This document shows positions 22,466 through 33,020 of a DNA stretch of 64,000 nt, piece by piece. A model generated the notes under the pieces. The model was not told the origin of the DNA. It did no database searches and worked only from the letters and a program-made list of their open reading frames with translations. This DNA is from Hawksworthiomyces lignivorus (Eukaryota > Ascomycota > Sordariomycetes > Ophiostomatales > Ophiostomataceae). The number at the start of each line of letters is the position of its first letter. The stretch's first letter is position 1. The translations under genes were made by a program, and so were the position numbers. The stretch lies in the NCBI GenBank assembly GCA_002917075.1, contig NTMA01000090.1:62001-126000 (forward strand). The letters run 5' to 3'.

Positions 22466-24076
22466 TTATACCACGTTTAGCCTAGTTGTATTCTTTTTGA
22501 ACAGCCAGAACGACGAGATGTAGAGCACTGCGCCGAATGCCATTGATGCACAGAAGACAGAAAAGCCGATATGATAATTGGGAGCATCGGAACTGGGAAA
22601 CACAGGGCTACCGTAGATTTGGGCCAGGTTTCCAAGCCCATTGATAATAGCCAAAGCCACGGACCTGACCTCAGGCTTCGCATCTGAGAGACAGAAACTA
22701 GCGTATGATAGCGCCAGAGGGCTCGATGTCCAGATGGCGCTATTGATGAAACATAAGAAGGCGTAGCGAGGAACCAATGCAGTTATGCCGATGGATAAAG
22801 CATCGAAGACCGTGCCGAATAGGAGCATCACCCCAACCCAGAGTGCGCGGTACCTAGGATAGCTGTCGGAGAACCAGCAGATAGGAACCGCAATGACAAG
22901 TGTCACTAGGTATAGCGGTGCCGTCATGAGTCTAGTGAGTAGACGCAATTAGATAGAGCAAAAAAGATTCATGTTATACCACATATGTTTCACTTACTGT
23001 GCCGTTGTTGGATTCTTATACCCCAAACCCGAAATCATGGTAGGATAGAAGTACGAAAAGGAGAAGCCCGAGAGCACAGTCATATAAGCAATGCCTAAAT
23101 ACCAGACTCGCCAGTTTACAACCGCCTCTTTCAATGCTTTCCATCCATTCATGTGGTCCTCCGTAGGACTCGTGATTCCATCCGCTACAAGCCTGTCGTA
23201 TGCCAGCTTCCTCTCCTCCGGTGTAAACTTGCGTGAAGTCAAAGGATAGTCGAGCATCACAAATGGTCCCAAAAGGGCTAGTGCGCAGGTTGCGATGCCC
23301 TCGACGATGAAGAGCCACCTCCAGCCGCGGATTCCAAGTCGCCCGTCAATGGAGGAAGTAATGGCACCGGAGACAAGGCTACCGAAAGCTCCAGACACAA
23401 TCCCAGCACTAATGAAGATGAGGAATCGCTTCGAGCTAGTATCCGTATTAGTAGGTGCAAGCATACAAGTAAGCTAAGAGACACGTACTGTTCCGCTTTC
23501 CTATACCAGGTTGAGATCAAATATAAAACGGCAGGCTAGATGAGAGAATTAGATAAGCAGGTATTGGGGCAATGGGATAGGGTAGTTACACTAAAGCCAG
23601 CTTCGCAGACGCCGAGAAGGAAGCGGACACCCAGGAGTTGCGCTGGCGTCTGTACCGCTGCCATAGAAGCTGCCACGGCACCCCAGAGAAACATTATCCC
23701 AGGAATATAATACGAAGGTCGCGAAACGGAAAGTAGCATGCTGAGATAGTAGTTAGCGCCACAAGCGAGAAAGAACCTCTGACAGAAGTACTACTGACTT
23801 CGAAGGAATCTCAGCAAAAACATAACCGATGATGAATATTGCCAAGGCTAGAAAGTACTGGCTGTCAGTGACCCCAAGATCCGCGTTCATGCCAGCAACT
23901 TTGGCGAGACCAATTGCCGTGCGGTCAACGTAAGAGAAGAGGTATATCATGAAAATAGCCGGCATCAAGTGTAAATCGATCTTGCGGACCAGTTGTTTTT
24001 CTCTTTCCGCGTCAATTTCATCAACCAAATCATGGTGTGTTGCTTCGGAATAGCTTTTCTCTAAAGTCACATCCAT
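22466..24076 (-). CDS. MFS permease, anion:cation symporter family (second copy type)
   Basis: Predicted 459-residue plasma-membrane transporter. Minus-strand exons 24076-23799, 23740-23590, 23535-23489, 23435-22998 and 22931-22466; introns 58, 54, 53 and 66 bp, all with GT..AG ends. Family marks: RKIDLHLMPAIFMIYLFSYV, RTAIGLAKVAG, LLGVRFLLGVCEAGF, YLISTWYRKAE, GRLGIRGWRWLFIVEG and FTPEERKLAYDRLVADG. It is a distant relative of the permease at 4946-6674, not a recent duplicate: intron positions differ. The open frame extends 33 bp upstream of the chosen ATG but without another ATG. Substrates of the family are carboxylates, vitamins and ureides; none can be assigned here. Confidence 0.9.
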
Positions 24077-24875
24077 AGCTTCGGTAATTTCAGGCAGTGT
24101 TAATATCAAAGACGAAACCGGTGTTGGTGATGTTGAAACAGTTCAATATTTTATACTGTTGTCCAGCAATCATGGATCGTACAAGTTCTTCGACTTATAT
24201 ACTTGTCCAAGCCCAAAGACCTGAGATTCTTCTTGGCTTCCGATCGTGTATTCGTACTCTGGCCTTAGGTCGGCTTCAGACTACCCCATATTCACTACGT
24301 ATACGCCTCTAACGCAGGAAAAAAAATGATGCTTTTCTAGCTCCAAACATGGCCAGTTTATACCTTCCGGTACGACGCTATTTTCTAGCAACGCATGTCC
24401 ACCGCAAAGTTAGATACAAATGCTGCCAATTAATCAAATAATTGGGGTCTCTATCCTAGGCCTTTAAATTTCCTATTTAAAATATGCGCACATTAAAAAC
24501 ACAACTATTCCTCTGGTCTAAAGTACGGAATATCCACCAATAGTCTTAGATGTAACATTTGCCTCCGTAAACGGATCCCTCAAGAAAACATTCTGGTCAA
24601 GCGGCCCACTGTTTCTCTAGTTATTTTATCCCCTCAATTTTTAGCCCATCCTTCAATTTCAGCCCCAGAATTGTTACCCCATGTTCTCTTCGGTTTGAAT
24701 AATGCTTACGAAAATCAAAAATAGTTAAAACGTACTAATATACTGATTTGTAGTTGTGGAGACTCGTTTGGAGTTTCGTAAGAGCGTGTAGGATTTAGCT
24801 GTGTAGAGCTATTCTAGCTCTCTCACCGCCCAAGGCATACAGAAGGGGGCACAGACTTAGTAAGCAGGGAACTGA
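24077..24875. other. Intergenic spacer
   Basis: Upstream region of the MFS permease and flank of the dispersed repeat. No gene seen. Confidence 0.5.
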
Positions 24876-25510
24876 ATACAAAGTTTTTGAATATATACGC
24901 GCTAAATTAGAGAAGAAGCTCTTTGTGGGGACTAGCACGAAGTCATTTGGTTGCGAATTGATTGAAAATCAAAAAAAGGCCTCTAGCCCTTTGGCTAGAG
25001 GTCGGCCCGACCCTGAGGTTACTGCAGTCTCATCACGGAGCATGTCAAGTCAGTTTGAGCAGAGCCATTGATTAGAAGAGGCCAAAAGAGATATCCTAGA
25101 GGGAGGCAGGGCGAGGAGCCCTCTCTATATAGTGCTATATACAGTGTATCACCACGGTATTCAAGTGATAAGCATACGGTATCAACCTACAGGCATGGTA
25201 TTATATAAGCACTGCTCAACAGAGCATAGCTACCTACACAACAAAGGAGGCTGTTTTACGCCCTCCTAGCATAGGTAGAGCTATACAGCTTCGGGATAAG
25301 TCTCACAGAGGCCTTTACATGAAGTGCTGGTGAGTTGTGGCGGTCTTTGTGGTTAAGAATTTCCCTAAGGTATTCTACGGCGACAGTTGCTGGTTGGGGC
25401 CTCCGCCGGGAGTTCAAGTAGGTTTTGCTAACAACTGCATCTAGCCACTTTATTTTGTAGAATCCCGGTGTCGGCAGCAACTGTGAGGCCCTCTGGAAAG
25501 ACACCTAGTA
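24876..25510. repeat. Dispersed repeat C, copy 1, split by a solo-LTR-like insertion
   Basis: Segments at about 24950-25042 and 25222-25420 resemble 63560-63800. Shared blocks include GCGAA(T/C)TGATTG, AAAGGCCTCT, CAGTCTCA(T/C)CAC before the insertion, and CAACAA(A/G)GGAGG and GGTGAGTTGTGG(C/T)GG after it. A hairpin-forming CCTCTAGCCCTTTGGCTAGAGG lies at about 24980-25001. The 179-bp element at 25043-25221 interrupts it. I cannot assign the parent element. Confidence 0.55.
25043..25221 (+). mobile_element. Solo-LTR-like element A, copy 1 (179 bp)
   Basis: Begins TGTCAAG, ends CTCAACA (TG..CA termini) and is flanked by a perfect 5-bp duplication GAGCA at 25038-25042 and 25222-25226. Three relatives in the window share TATATAGTGCTATATACAGT. 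Size, termini and duplication fit a solo LTR of a small LTR retrotransposon; no internal coding domain occurs anywhere in the window. Confidence 0.8.
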
Positions 25511-26022
25511 CTGCATTGGGGTGTCAGGCCCTTAAACTACTATATCCTATGGGTTGCTTTCCCCAGCTACAGCTTCTAAGACACCTGATTAAATATCATA
25601 TCTATAGAACTGTAATTATACGACCAAGTATTTTTTAGGTGCATTCACATTCAAACTTTCGGCAAAGACTGTGTTAATGAAATAAATTCAAATATAGATA
25701 GTTTTCATAACAATTCCACCACGTGTAATACAAATACTATGGAAGCTAAGCAAGAACATGCATCCCGGTGTCGTCAGTCCACCCGGAATAGAGCCAGTAG
25801 CCCATGCTATCGGTAGGCCCAAGCTATTTCCAAAACCGACGGCGGCCCAGTGTTGCTATATATAATTTGATTTTCTGTATCTCCTCTACGTATATTCCTT
25901 ACAAGTAATGTAAAAATAGAAAATAAAGACCAGCGACCACCCAATTCATCAACGCCTCCAATTGTGCAGCATCGTCTATTCCACTGGCTGCCCGCCTACT
26001 CCTCTGGTCATTCCTTTGGCCG
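25511..26022. other. Intergenic spacer
   Basis: 3' flank of the F-box-like gene. No gene seen apart from that gene's shadow frames. Confidence 0.5.
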
Positions 26023-27909
26023 TCAAAGGTAATACTCCGCCTCATCCAACACCGTCCCATCCAGTGTCCATACATAGTCACAAGGCGAGGGTGGCCCGGG
26101 CCAGTAATTGTCCTCGTCATTGTCCGCAAATGGCCACTCGCGCGTCCCATCGACGGCCAGCACCTTGCGCTCGCGGCTGCTGCCATGATACCAGAGCTGG
26201 GGCCGACGGTTGCGATCCCATTTCCCGCGCGCGTAGGCGTCGTAGTCGGGGCCCATGGCCTGGCGTTCAAAGCTAGCGGCGACGTCGGTGTCGATGGGCT
26301 GGTCGCGGGTCTGGTGGGACCAGGAGAGATACACGAAAAGTTCATGGAGGTCGTGCAGGACTGAAAGGTCGCCAAGCACAAGACGGTACGCTGCAGTGGC
26401 AATGGCCTGCTCATTTGGCTTGCCGTAGTAGTCGGCAAAGAAGACGTCGCCCGCGTAAATGGACAGCTGCAGCTGCGGCAAATTTAAATTCAGGCGGACA
26501 AGGTCGAGAGTGTGGCGCCAAGCACGCAGTTCAGGGCCGTCGGGGTCGGGCGCCGTGGAGTTGGTCATGTACATAGGCAAGGCGAGTCCGAGGTAGCGGA
26601 TGAGCGTGTGGGCGCGGTACGGGACTCGATCCAAAAACCGGGCCAGCGGGGACGTGCGTGGAAGCCCGGCGTGATGCTGAATATGGTCCTGGGTGTAGTC
26701 GAGGCGCACGTTTTTGGGCAGGACGACGAAGCGGTTGCGACTGTAAAAGACCTCGGTGGCAATGCTGTGCACGCGGTGGCTGACAAGAAACAAGGCCGTG
26801 GGCGGCGTCCAGCACGCGCAGGTCGACGAATACGCGCCGTGGAACCGGCGGCAGGTGCAGCAGTCGAGCGAAGCCGTGCACTTACGGCAGCAGTCAAAGG
26901 GTGCAAAGCCGCCACTGGGCCACCATTCGAGGTCGATGGGGGCAATGAGGTCCGAGTATTCAAAGATTTGCGCAATAATCTCCGATAGTAGGTAGTACGA
27001 GAAGGCTTTCGTTGTGGAGGACTGGTCTGTCTCGTTACTTGGAGTTCCCAAGAGGTGGAGGGCGGTGGACCGGGCGAGCATTTGCTGAAGGAAGTCTTGT
27101 CGGAGGCTGAGCCGGATCGAGCACTCTCGTAGAGGGGAAAAGTGGGACGTAAGACTATCAACAACCTGCTGCGCCGTCGACAAGTCTCTGGTATCGCACA
27201 CAAAGTCTAAACGCAGCTGGCCGGGGGTTATGTTTGGAGCCCATCTTCTGCAAAGATCCTCCCACTCGCGGAGGACAGGAGTCGCTTGCCGCGTTTTGTT
27301 GCTTAGCGGCGCGTTGTGTAGCCTGTGACTCTTGCAAAGCGGATAACAGGGTGGAAAATCCAGTTTGCCCTGGCATGGAAGCGCGAAAATACACTCGCCA
27401 TTGTTGAGCCGGATCGTTAAGCAGCGCAGCGAGGCCGTGGCCTGTTTGCTCATGCGGCGTAGCGGCTTCAGGCCCCATACATCGCCTCGGCTGATAGTGA
27501 AAGAGTTCTCCGCGTATAGAATGTGCGATACCTCTTCAGAAACAGCCCTTGAGACATAGAGCAGGGCGGTTGGCAGCCGAGGACACACGCAACCCCCAAT
27601 ATCGTGGACGACAGACGTGTTGCCATAGAAGCGTCGGGTCTCAAACAGACATAGGCTATAGTAATAATCGGTGTTCGTGGGGTCCGGCTGCAAAGCCTGA
27701 ACACGGGGGCCCTCTTGGTTGAAATTGATGGGGCAAAAGCGCATAATGTCCACCAAGAGATAGATGCGGTGGCGGATTGAGTAAGGGAGATCCAGAAAGG
27801 TGGTGCGGGGGGAGGATGACGACAAGGAGGACGCGGACAAGCTCTGCTCATCATTTTGGGATAGCCGTATTGGCAGCTTGAAATAATAGTCGATTTTGCG
27901 CTGGACCAT
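26023..27909 (-). CDS. F-box-like protein of unknown partner
   Basis: Single-exon, 628-residue protein. Residues near 39-50 read LDLPYSIRHRIY and near 305-320 a second Leu/Ile-rich box (LLSEIIAQIFEYSDL), both reminiscent of the F-box-like starts of large fungal families with poorly conserved C-termini. A Cys-rich patch around residues 338-365 has several CC and CXC pairs (CCRKC, CCTCRRF, CACW), possibly metal-binding. F-box proteins recruit substrates to SCF ubiquitin ligases; whether this one binds Skp1 cannot be judged. The ORF is GC-rich against an AT-rich neighbourhood, and its high GC creates long open shadow frames on both strands. No neighbour shares an obvious function. Confidence 0.75.
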   Translation of the reverse strand: MVQRKIDYYFKLPIRLSQNDEQSLSASSLSSSSPRTTFLDLPYSIRHRIYLLVDIMRFCPINFNQEGPRVQALQPDPTNTDYYYSLCLFETRRFYGNTSVVHDIGGCVCPRLPTALLYVSRAVSEEVSHILYAENSFTISRGDVWGLKPLRRMSKQATASLRCLTIRLNNGECIFALPCQGKLDFPPCYPLCKSHRLHNAPLSNKTRQATPVLREWEDLCRRWAPNITPGQLRLDFVCDTRDLSTAQQVVDSLTSHFSPLRECSIRLSLRQDFLQQMLARSTALHLLGTPSNETDQSSTTKAFSYYLLSEIIAQIFEYSDLIAPIDLEWWPSGGFAPFDCCRKCTASLDCCTCRRFHGAYSSTCACWTPPTALFLVSHRVHSIATEVFYSRNRFVVLPKNVRLDYTQDHIQHHAGLPRTSPLARFLDRVPYRAHTLIRYLGLALPMYMTNSTAPDPDGPELRAWRHTLDLVRLNLNLPQLQLSIYAGDVFFADYYGKPNEQAIATAAYRLVLGDLSVLHDLHELFVYLSWSHQTRDQPIDTDVAASFERQAMGPDYDAYARGKWDRNRRPQLWYHGSSRERKVLAVDGTREWPFADNDEDNYWPGPPSPCDYVWTLDGTVLDEAEYYL

Positions 27910-28259
27910 CGTGAGTAGCGCAAAACCGTCTCAATTGACTTGTTGATCGTGAAGTGAGTTATAAGAAGCGACTTGTGTGAATTGACGGCCCGCGTCGAAG
28001 ATATTCGCCTCAAGCTGTGCCGCATGGTCCCCAATGCCTCACCGCACTACTCATTCTCAGCAGCGAATCACACTGAACGCAAGACACGGAACAATGAACA
28101 TACACATCATGTAATTTACATGTAAGAGAAAAAAAGCAGAAAGTTACGTAGTTTCATAAAAATGACGAAAAAGAAATCAAAATGATTTGTTATCATCAAC
28201 AAAGGACAGGAAAGAATAAATGAATAAAATTTGATGTTTACTTTTACTTTCGTCTACTT
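27910..28259. other. Intergenic spacer
   Basis: Upstream region of the F-box-like gene. Nothing else recognised. Confidence 0.5.
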
Positions 28260-28680
28260 TCACAGCCATACACGCAACCCTCCTCCACCCGTCGACGTGA
28301 TACTACTATCCACGACAATCTTCTGCCCCGTAATGCACCGCGCCTGCTGCAACGCCAAAACACCGCCGTCATCACCATGTCCCACGACTCGCCCATGTGG
28401 CCCATGGGCAACGCTTTGTTGCGCTTCGCCTTGAACCCGGCCAGGTCGACGTCCGCATACTTATCCGCCAGCAGCCCGATCAACGGCGTGTTCATCAGAC
28501 CGGGAACCACCACGTTCATGCGGATGCCCTGCGCTGCGTAAATGACCGCCGTCGCCTTAGTGGATTGCATCATAGCCGCCTTGGTCGTCGGGAACGCTAC
28601 CTGCGGCTTGCCTATGTGCCGCAGACCGGCTATGAAGGCGACTTTGACGATGGCCCCGCTGTTGGATTATGGAAGTGTGT
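28260..28680 (-). pseudogene. Short-chain dehydrogenase 3' fragment
   Basis: Only the C-terminal half of a classical SDR remains: NSGAIVKVAFIAGLRHIGKP, VAFPTTKAAMMQSTKAT, GIRMNVVVPGLMNTPL, a frame change near 28370, then GLRVWL before a stop at 28262-28260. The catalytic Ser position (normally in SSIAG) reads Ala-Phe and the catalytic Tyr of YxxxK reads Phe (AFPTTK). The Rossmann half is missing. It is a truncated, inactive remnant. Confidence 0.75.
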
Positions 28681-29378
28681 GTGGGTCAAGCTCTGGTAGC
28701 ATTCATGTATATATATATCAGTCTCAGTTCTATAGTGAGAAGTGGGAAAGGGACAACGTAAGGATCCTCGCGCAGAGAGAACTAAAGGAACAAATGGAGG
28801 AGAAAATGGGGGAGACAGGGTCTATGGAAAAGATCAATGCACTGCCATGAAAGGACAAAATAAGAAAACTTAAATGAAAAGAAGAGAAAGATGTCAAGGG
28901 TACAAGATAGAGGCGACGGAAAAGAAGAGCTGTATTTAAATGCGGTCGTTAAAAGGGCTCTGAGGGCGGGCGAATCAGTAGCGAGCCTAGAGTCCATATG
29001 CTGAAAAACAAACACTGTATTTTTGTCAAACAAGTAGAGTATTAACTACAGTATATGGAAACTCAGAGGTTATTTGCAGTATCGATCTTTGTGAGAATGG
29101 CACTTTGATGCCAATAAGAATATCTCTCTGATAAATCCAAAACTTATGTATAGTTTCAAGCTGGACAGTGCCATGTCACCTGACATATGCTCACACATTT
29201 TAGTCCTGGACTACTACCATTTTACGTATTTCATAACAGTCTTAATTAATCACACCTTTCGCCCATTTCAGCCCACAGTTCTTATAACTTTCCACACTTA
29301 ACTACCGTGGGTTAACATCGGTCGCAAATTATTTGTCGTTTTACCTCGTCCTGAGCATTAATTGAAAGAGTTGATACG
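28681..29378. other. Intergenic spacer
   Basis: Upstream region of the phosphatase gene. No recognised feature. Confidence 0.5.
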
Positions 29379-30446
29379 ATGAACGACAATGTATACTCTG
29401 AAGAGCTTCATATCGCATCCCTTGCGGTGCAGCGTGCGAGCTTGTCGACTCGGCTGATCGCAAAAACCGCAGCGCGAGGTGCTTTGGAGAAGAGCGATGG
29501 ATCTGATGTGACAATCGCCGATTTCGCCGCACAGGCGCTTTTGATCAGTGCTATCCATCACAAGTTCCCGGGTGACAGTTTCCTGGCAGAAGAATCGGCG
29601 GCTGAACTGCGCGGGAACCCAACGCTGCAGGATCAAGTATGGGACCTTGTCTCCTCTACGAGACTAGAGGACCTGGCAAGCGAGGCATTGTTAGCCACTC
29701 CTTCCTCGAAGGAAGAAATGCTCGATATAATTGATTTAGGTAAAAAAATTATCTCCAACCAAGGCCGAGGTCGCTTCTGGATATTGGATCCCATAGACGG
29801 CACGTCAACTTTCATGCAGGGACAGCAATATGCAGTCTGCTTGGCACTAGTGGAGGATGGTGAACAGAAGATTGGAGTACTGGGGTGCCCAAACTTCAAC
29901 AGGAGGACATGGTCGATACGAGGTGACCTAGGCCGCCAGGACGATCACGGACTCATGCTCTTTGCCGTCGCTGGGATGGGTGCATACGCAAGACCGATGT
30001 TCGGTGCCGTCAACCCCAAGCTAGCACACTTACTGGAGGGGCCTCGCAGTGTCCAGAGTGTGAATGATCTTCGTTTTATCGAATCTCCGACCCAGTCAGT
30101 GATCTCTCCAGACAAGCACCGCTTGGTTGCTCAGCTGCTAGGGGCATCCTGGCCAGGGACAGAGCTTTGGGCCATGCAAGTGAAATATACAGGACTAGCT
30201 CTTGGAGAGGGGAATGTGGTGATTCGAATACCGTCCAATGAGCATTTCAGGCCATTCGTATGGGACCATGCTGGTGGCCAGCTAATCTTTGAAGAAACCG
30301 GAGGGAAAATCACGGACTTGACTGGAAAGCCGTTTGATTATACTGCTGGGGTGCGATTCGAAAATAACTATGGACTTGTGGCAGCACCGGTGCCTTTTCA
30401 TGGGAAAGTTCTCGAGGCTGTGCGAGAAGTCTTGAACCTGCCTTAG
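29379..30446 (+). CDS. Hal2/inositol monophosphatase-family phosphatase
   Basis: Single-exon, 355-residue Mg-dependent phosphatase resembling 3'(2'),5'-bisphosphate nucleotidases, which turn PAP into AMP and so relieve inhibition of sulfate assimilation and sulfotransfer. Metal-site marks: VTIADFAAQ at 44-52, EES at 71-73, DPIDGT at 137-142 and WDHAGG at 295-300, followed by EETGGKITDLTGKPFDY. The family motif DPIDGTKGF reads DPIDGTSTF here, a change next to the metal ligands that may alter specificity. Length matches Hal2 (about 355). No sulfur gene is adjacent, so this may be an accessory paralogue. It is followed at once by a solo-LTR-like element. Confidence 0.88.
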   Translation: MNDNVYSEELHIASLAVQRASLSTRLIAKTAARGALEKSDGSDVTIADFAAQALLISAIHHKFPGDSFLAEESAAELRGNPTLQDQVWDLVSSTRLEDLASEALLATPSSKEEMLDIIDLGKKIISNQGRGRFWILDPIDGTSTFMQGQQYAVCLALVEDGEQKIGVLGCPNFNRRTWSIRGDLGRQDDHGLMLFAVAGMGAYARPMFGAVNPKLAHLLEGPRSVQSVNDLRFIESPTQSVISPDKHRLVAQLLGASWPGTELWAMQVKYTGLALGEGNVVIRIPSNEHFRPFVWDHAGGQLIFEETGGKITDLTGKPFDYTAGVRFENNYGLVAAPVPFHGKVLEAVREVLNLP

Positions 30447-30491
30447 AATGAATTTTTCTGCAGCTAGAATGTACGAATCTCCTCAAAAAGT

Positions 30492-30677
30492 TGTTAAGTT
30501 AGTTTGAGTAGAGTTATTGATTAGGAGAGGCCCCAAAAGGATATCCTAGAGGGAAGCAGGGCGAGGAGCCCTCTCTATATAGTGCTATATACAGTGTATC
30601 ACCACGGTATTCAAGTGATAGGCATACGGTATCAACCTACAGGCATGGCATTATGAGCAGTGCTTATACGATACCAT
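30492..30677 (+). mobile_element. Solo-LTR-like element A, copy 2, with rearranged end
   Basis: Begins TGTTAAGTTAG, the C-to-T changed form of the family start, and follows the other copies closely to about 30653. Instead of the normal end it then has GAGCAGTGCTTATA and ATACCATG, the reverse complement of the family's own 3' end. No intact target duplication is visible. Confidence 0.7.
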
Positions 30678-30981
30678 GTCCTTGGAATAAGCGTTTTAAT
30701 TTACGTTTGATGAAGACAGCAACCTATCGTCTCATCTGAGCATAGTTTCTCCACTTAAAAGCAATTGGACCTACCTGTAAGCCCCGTAACAATCTGTAAA
30801 ACGTTCGCGAGATCAAAGTCAAGATAGCACAAGAGACACGTCCGACTTTTAACGCGATTTATTATTTAATGAGATAAGACATTTTGTTGAGGGCACAAAG
30901 TAATTATGAGCATGTGAACGTCCTGGTTTGAAGTTGTGATAGCAGAGATGATATTAAGTTAGGAAATGGTAAACTGGGATT

Positions 30982-32083
30982 TCAATCCAGAATGGGTCGC
31001 AACCTGGAGGGGCGTTTGTATCTAGTAGCTTTGCACAAGAACAACAGCGTACGGTTGAAGAGGTACACACCAATTATCAAACCGGCCGTGCCCAAACCAA
31101 ACCAAGACCATGGTCGTTCTCCCATCCACATTAGCACTTTAGTGTCCTTGCGATGCCAGGTAGAGCTCTCGAGGTCTGTAATATACGGATTCAGCTTGGA
31201 GGAATGAATGACTTGTACTGCTGGTGAGGGCAGACAAGACTGCCTAAGTAGGAAGTCTTTCACCGCGAGTGTCAAGAACAGAGGCCCAGAAGACAGCATG
31301 ATGGCAACGTAAGGTTCGAATCGAGCCCAAAGCTGCGTAATGCCGTAGAATACGGGAAGTCTAGATATTGCGATTGCGAAAGCTGGATGTCTCGCTGTAG
31401 AGACCATAAAATCGTTAGTGACACCAGTCGGTAGTGTTGATTTGAACAAGGCGAATGGTCCCTCGGGTTTGATGTCATCGATCGGAAATGGCTCTTTGCA
31501 AACCGTATCCATGTCGAGATAGATTCCACCGAAATGATGAAGGACGAAATAGCGAATTGAGTCCGCACGCTGAATAGGGAAAGGATAACCGTCCCAAGAA
31601 GCTAAGAACCAGGGATACTCGCTGGCAATAAAATCACGCGCCATCTCATCCGTCCACAGCTGCATTTGACCCAAATTAGCGATCCCTGATAAACCAGCCA
31701 CCTGAATAGCGAAACTCTCTAAGGCAAAGGACCCTTCTTACCTTGTATGTAAAATTAGAATACGCTTCTTTGCAGCTCTGCTGTGGGTGAACCCACGCTT
31801 TTGGAATGGTGTCCGTTGCACAGGTTTGGTGCAAGATGCGCGGTATTAACAGCCCTTCTTGGCGAGTCCCTGTTTCTAAGGTCTCATTTGGACTGAATCG
31901 AGGCCCAAATAATTCGTCGTTCCTCCGCAGTAAGGTGATGAGTGGCTCGATCAAAGAGAGCATCAATGTGATGACCATCACGTCCATCGCCAGCAAGAAG
32001 ATGGTAGTCTTTCTCAACCGCGGAAGCCATATGTCCTTAACCGGCCATCTCAGGCATTTTTTATCGCGTTGCTGGAGAGTCAT
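30982..32083 (-). CDS. Glycosyltransferase family 32 protein (Och1/Sur1-like)
   Basis: Predicted 339-residue Golgi type II membrane glycosyltransferase. Exons 32083-31742 and 31659-30982 with an 82-bp intron (GTAAGA donor, CAG acceptor); the join creates TYKLWTDE, the family form. One N-terminal membrane segment lies at about residues 27-52. IPRILHQT is at 80-87, QRADSIRY at 144-151 and the catalytic DXD at 163-165 within GGIYLDMD. A second hydrophobic segment lies near the C-terminus (about 298-318). That two-segment plan resembles inositolphosphorylceramide mannosyltransferases of the Sur1/Csh1 type more than Och1, but that is inference. The neighbours do not clarify the acceptor. Confidence 0.85.
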
Positions 32084-32929
32084 TATTTCAAAGAGTCATA
32101 CGCGATGAGAATTAACCTTATCTTCGCTCCGCGAGAATTTATGGCAACGCAGAGCGTGGCCTATGCGTTGGCAACATTATGAACCTTGCAGGTCGCTGGA
32201 TTAAGTACCTGTAGGGAGCAGAGTGATAGTATATAAGCGCCGCTTAGCCGACACCACCAGGCTCCATGTATGCTAAGCCACACTAACGACTCACTTTCTC
32301 CAAGGAATGCTCATGATTCGGAGACTGCAGGTACGTGTACGTACGCGTAAGCCAGATACAGGCCGTAAGCTGCCGAACTTTCACCTCAGCAACAGCATTT
32401 CCGTGTTTCTCGCTGGCCACTAGGGAAGTTTTTAATCCATCAATGGTCTCTTCTCTTAACGGACCTCATTGAACGCAGACGATCAATAGCAGCATGCCCA
32501 CAGTTAACGAGAGCCTGTGCGACGGGAGGCTGCAGGACAAAAGTGGCAAGGAGATAGCCCATTACTCTTACGTGTTATACAATGTTTTACGTAGTCATAG
32601 TGTAATTGACCCAAGAACCCGTGTCTATGCCTCTTATAAGAGAGCGCACAAACGATGCACCAAGGTGATTAAACAAAAGTAATGACGGCTACTACACAAG
32701 CTAATTCTACTTACACTAAAGGTACTAAGAATTCGAGACTGAGTGCACTATAGACAAGCTTAAAAAGGCAATTAGCGGGGCTCATCTAACTGTATGAGCT
32801 TTTCCACTGTGTTTCCCTTGACATTGTCCCTCTAAATTATGGTCTGAGAGTTCACTGTATAACGTACAGCTGTCTGCTCTATTTAGTGTGTTATAAACGT
32901 TCGGCGAAAATGTGATTTCAAGCTAAGAA
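32084..32929. other. Intergenic spacer
   Basis: No supported gene. Open frames here lack any recognisable domain. Confidence 0.5.
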
Positions 32930-33015
32930 TGTTAAGTTATAAGGTACTGTTACATGTGTCCAAGGGGATTGATCCTTTTTGTACTGGTACAGTGGCCTAG
33001 TGGCATCACTCAACA
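32930..33015. mobile_element. 86-bp mini-element B, copy 1
   Basis: Begins TGTTAAGTTATAAGG and ends GGCATCACTCAACA, with a perfect 5-bp flanking duplication AAGAA at 32925-32929 and 33016-33020. The second copy at 38046-38131 has the same length. TG..CA ends plus a 5-bp duplication imply LTR-type integration. Confidence 0.75.
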
Positions 33016-33020
33016 AAGAA

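Noticed and set aside
25899..28034. Long open frames on both strands overlapping the F-box-like gene
   Set aside because: They are shadows produced by high GC in the real frame; none shows a domain or plausible start context.
32985..33003. tRNA-like A box (GTGGCCTAGTGGC) suggesting a tRNA gene or SINE
   Set aside because: No B box or cloverleaf follows, and the perfect 5-bp duplications with TG..CA ends fit LTR-type integration better.
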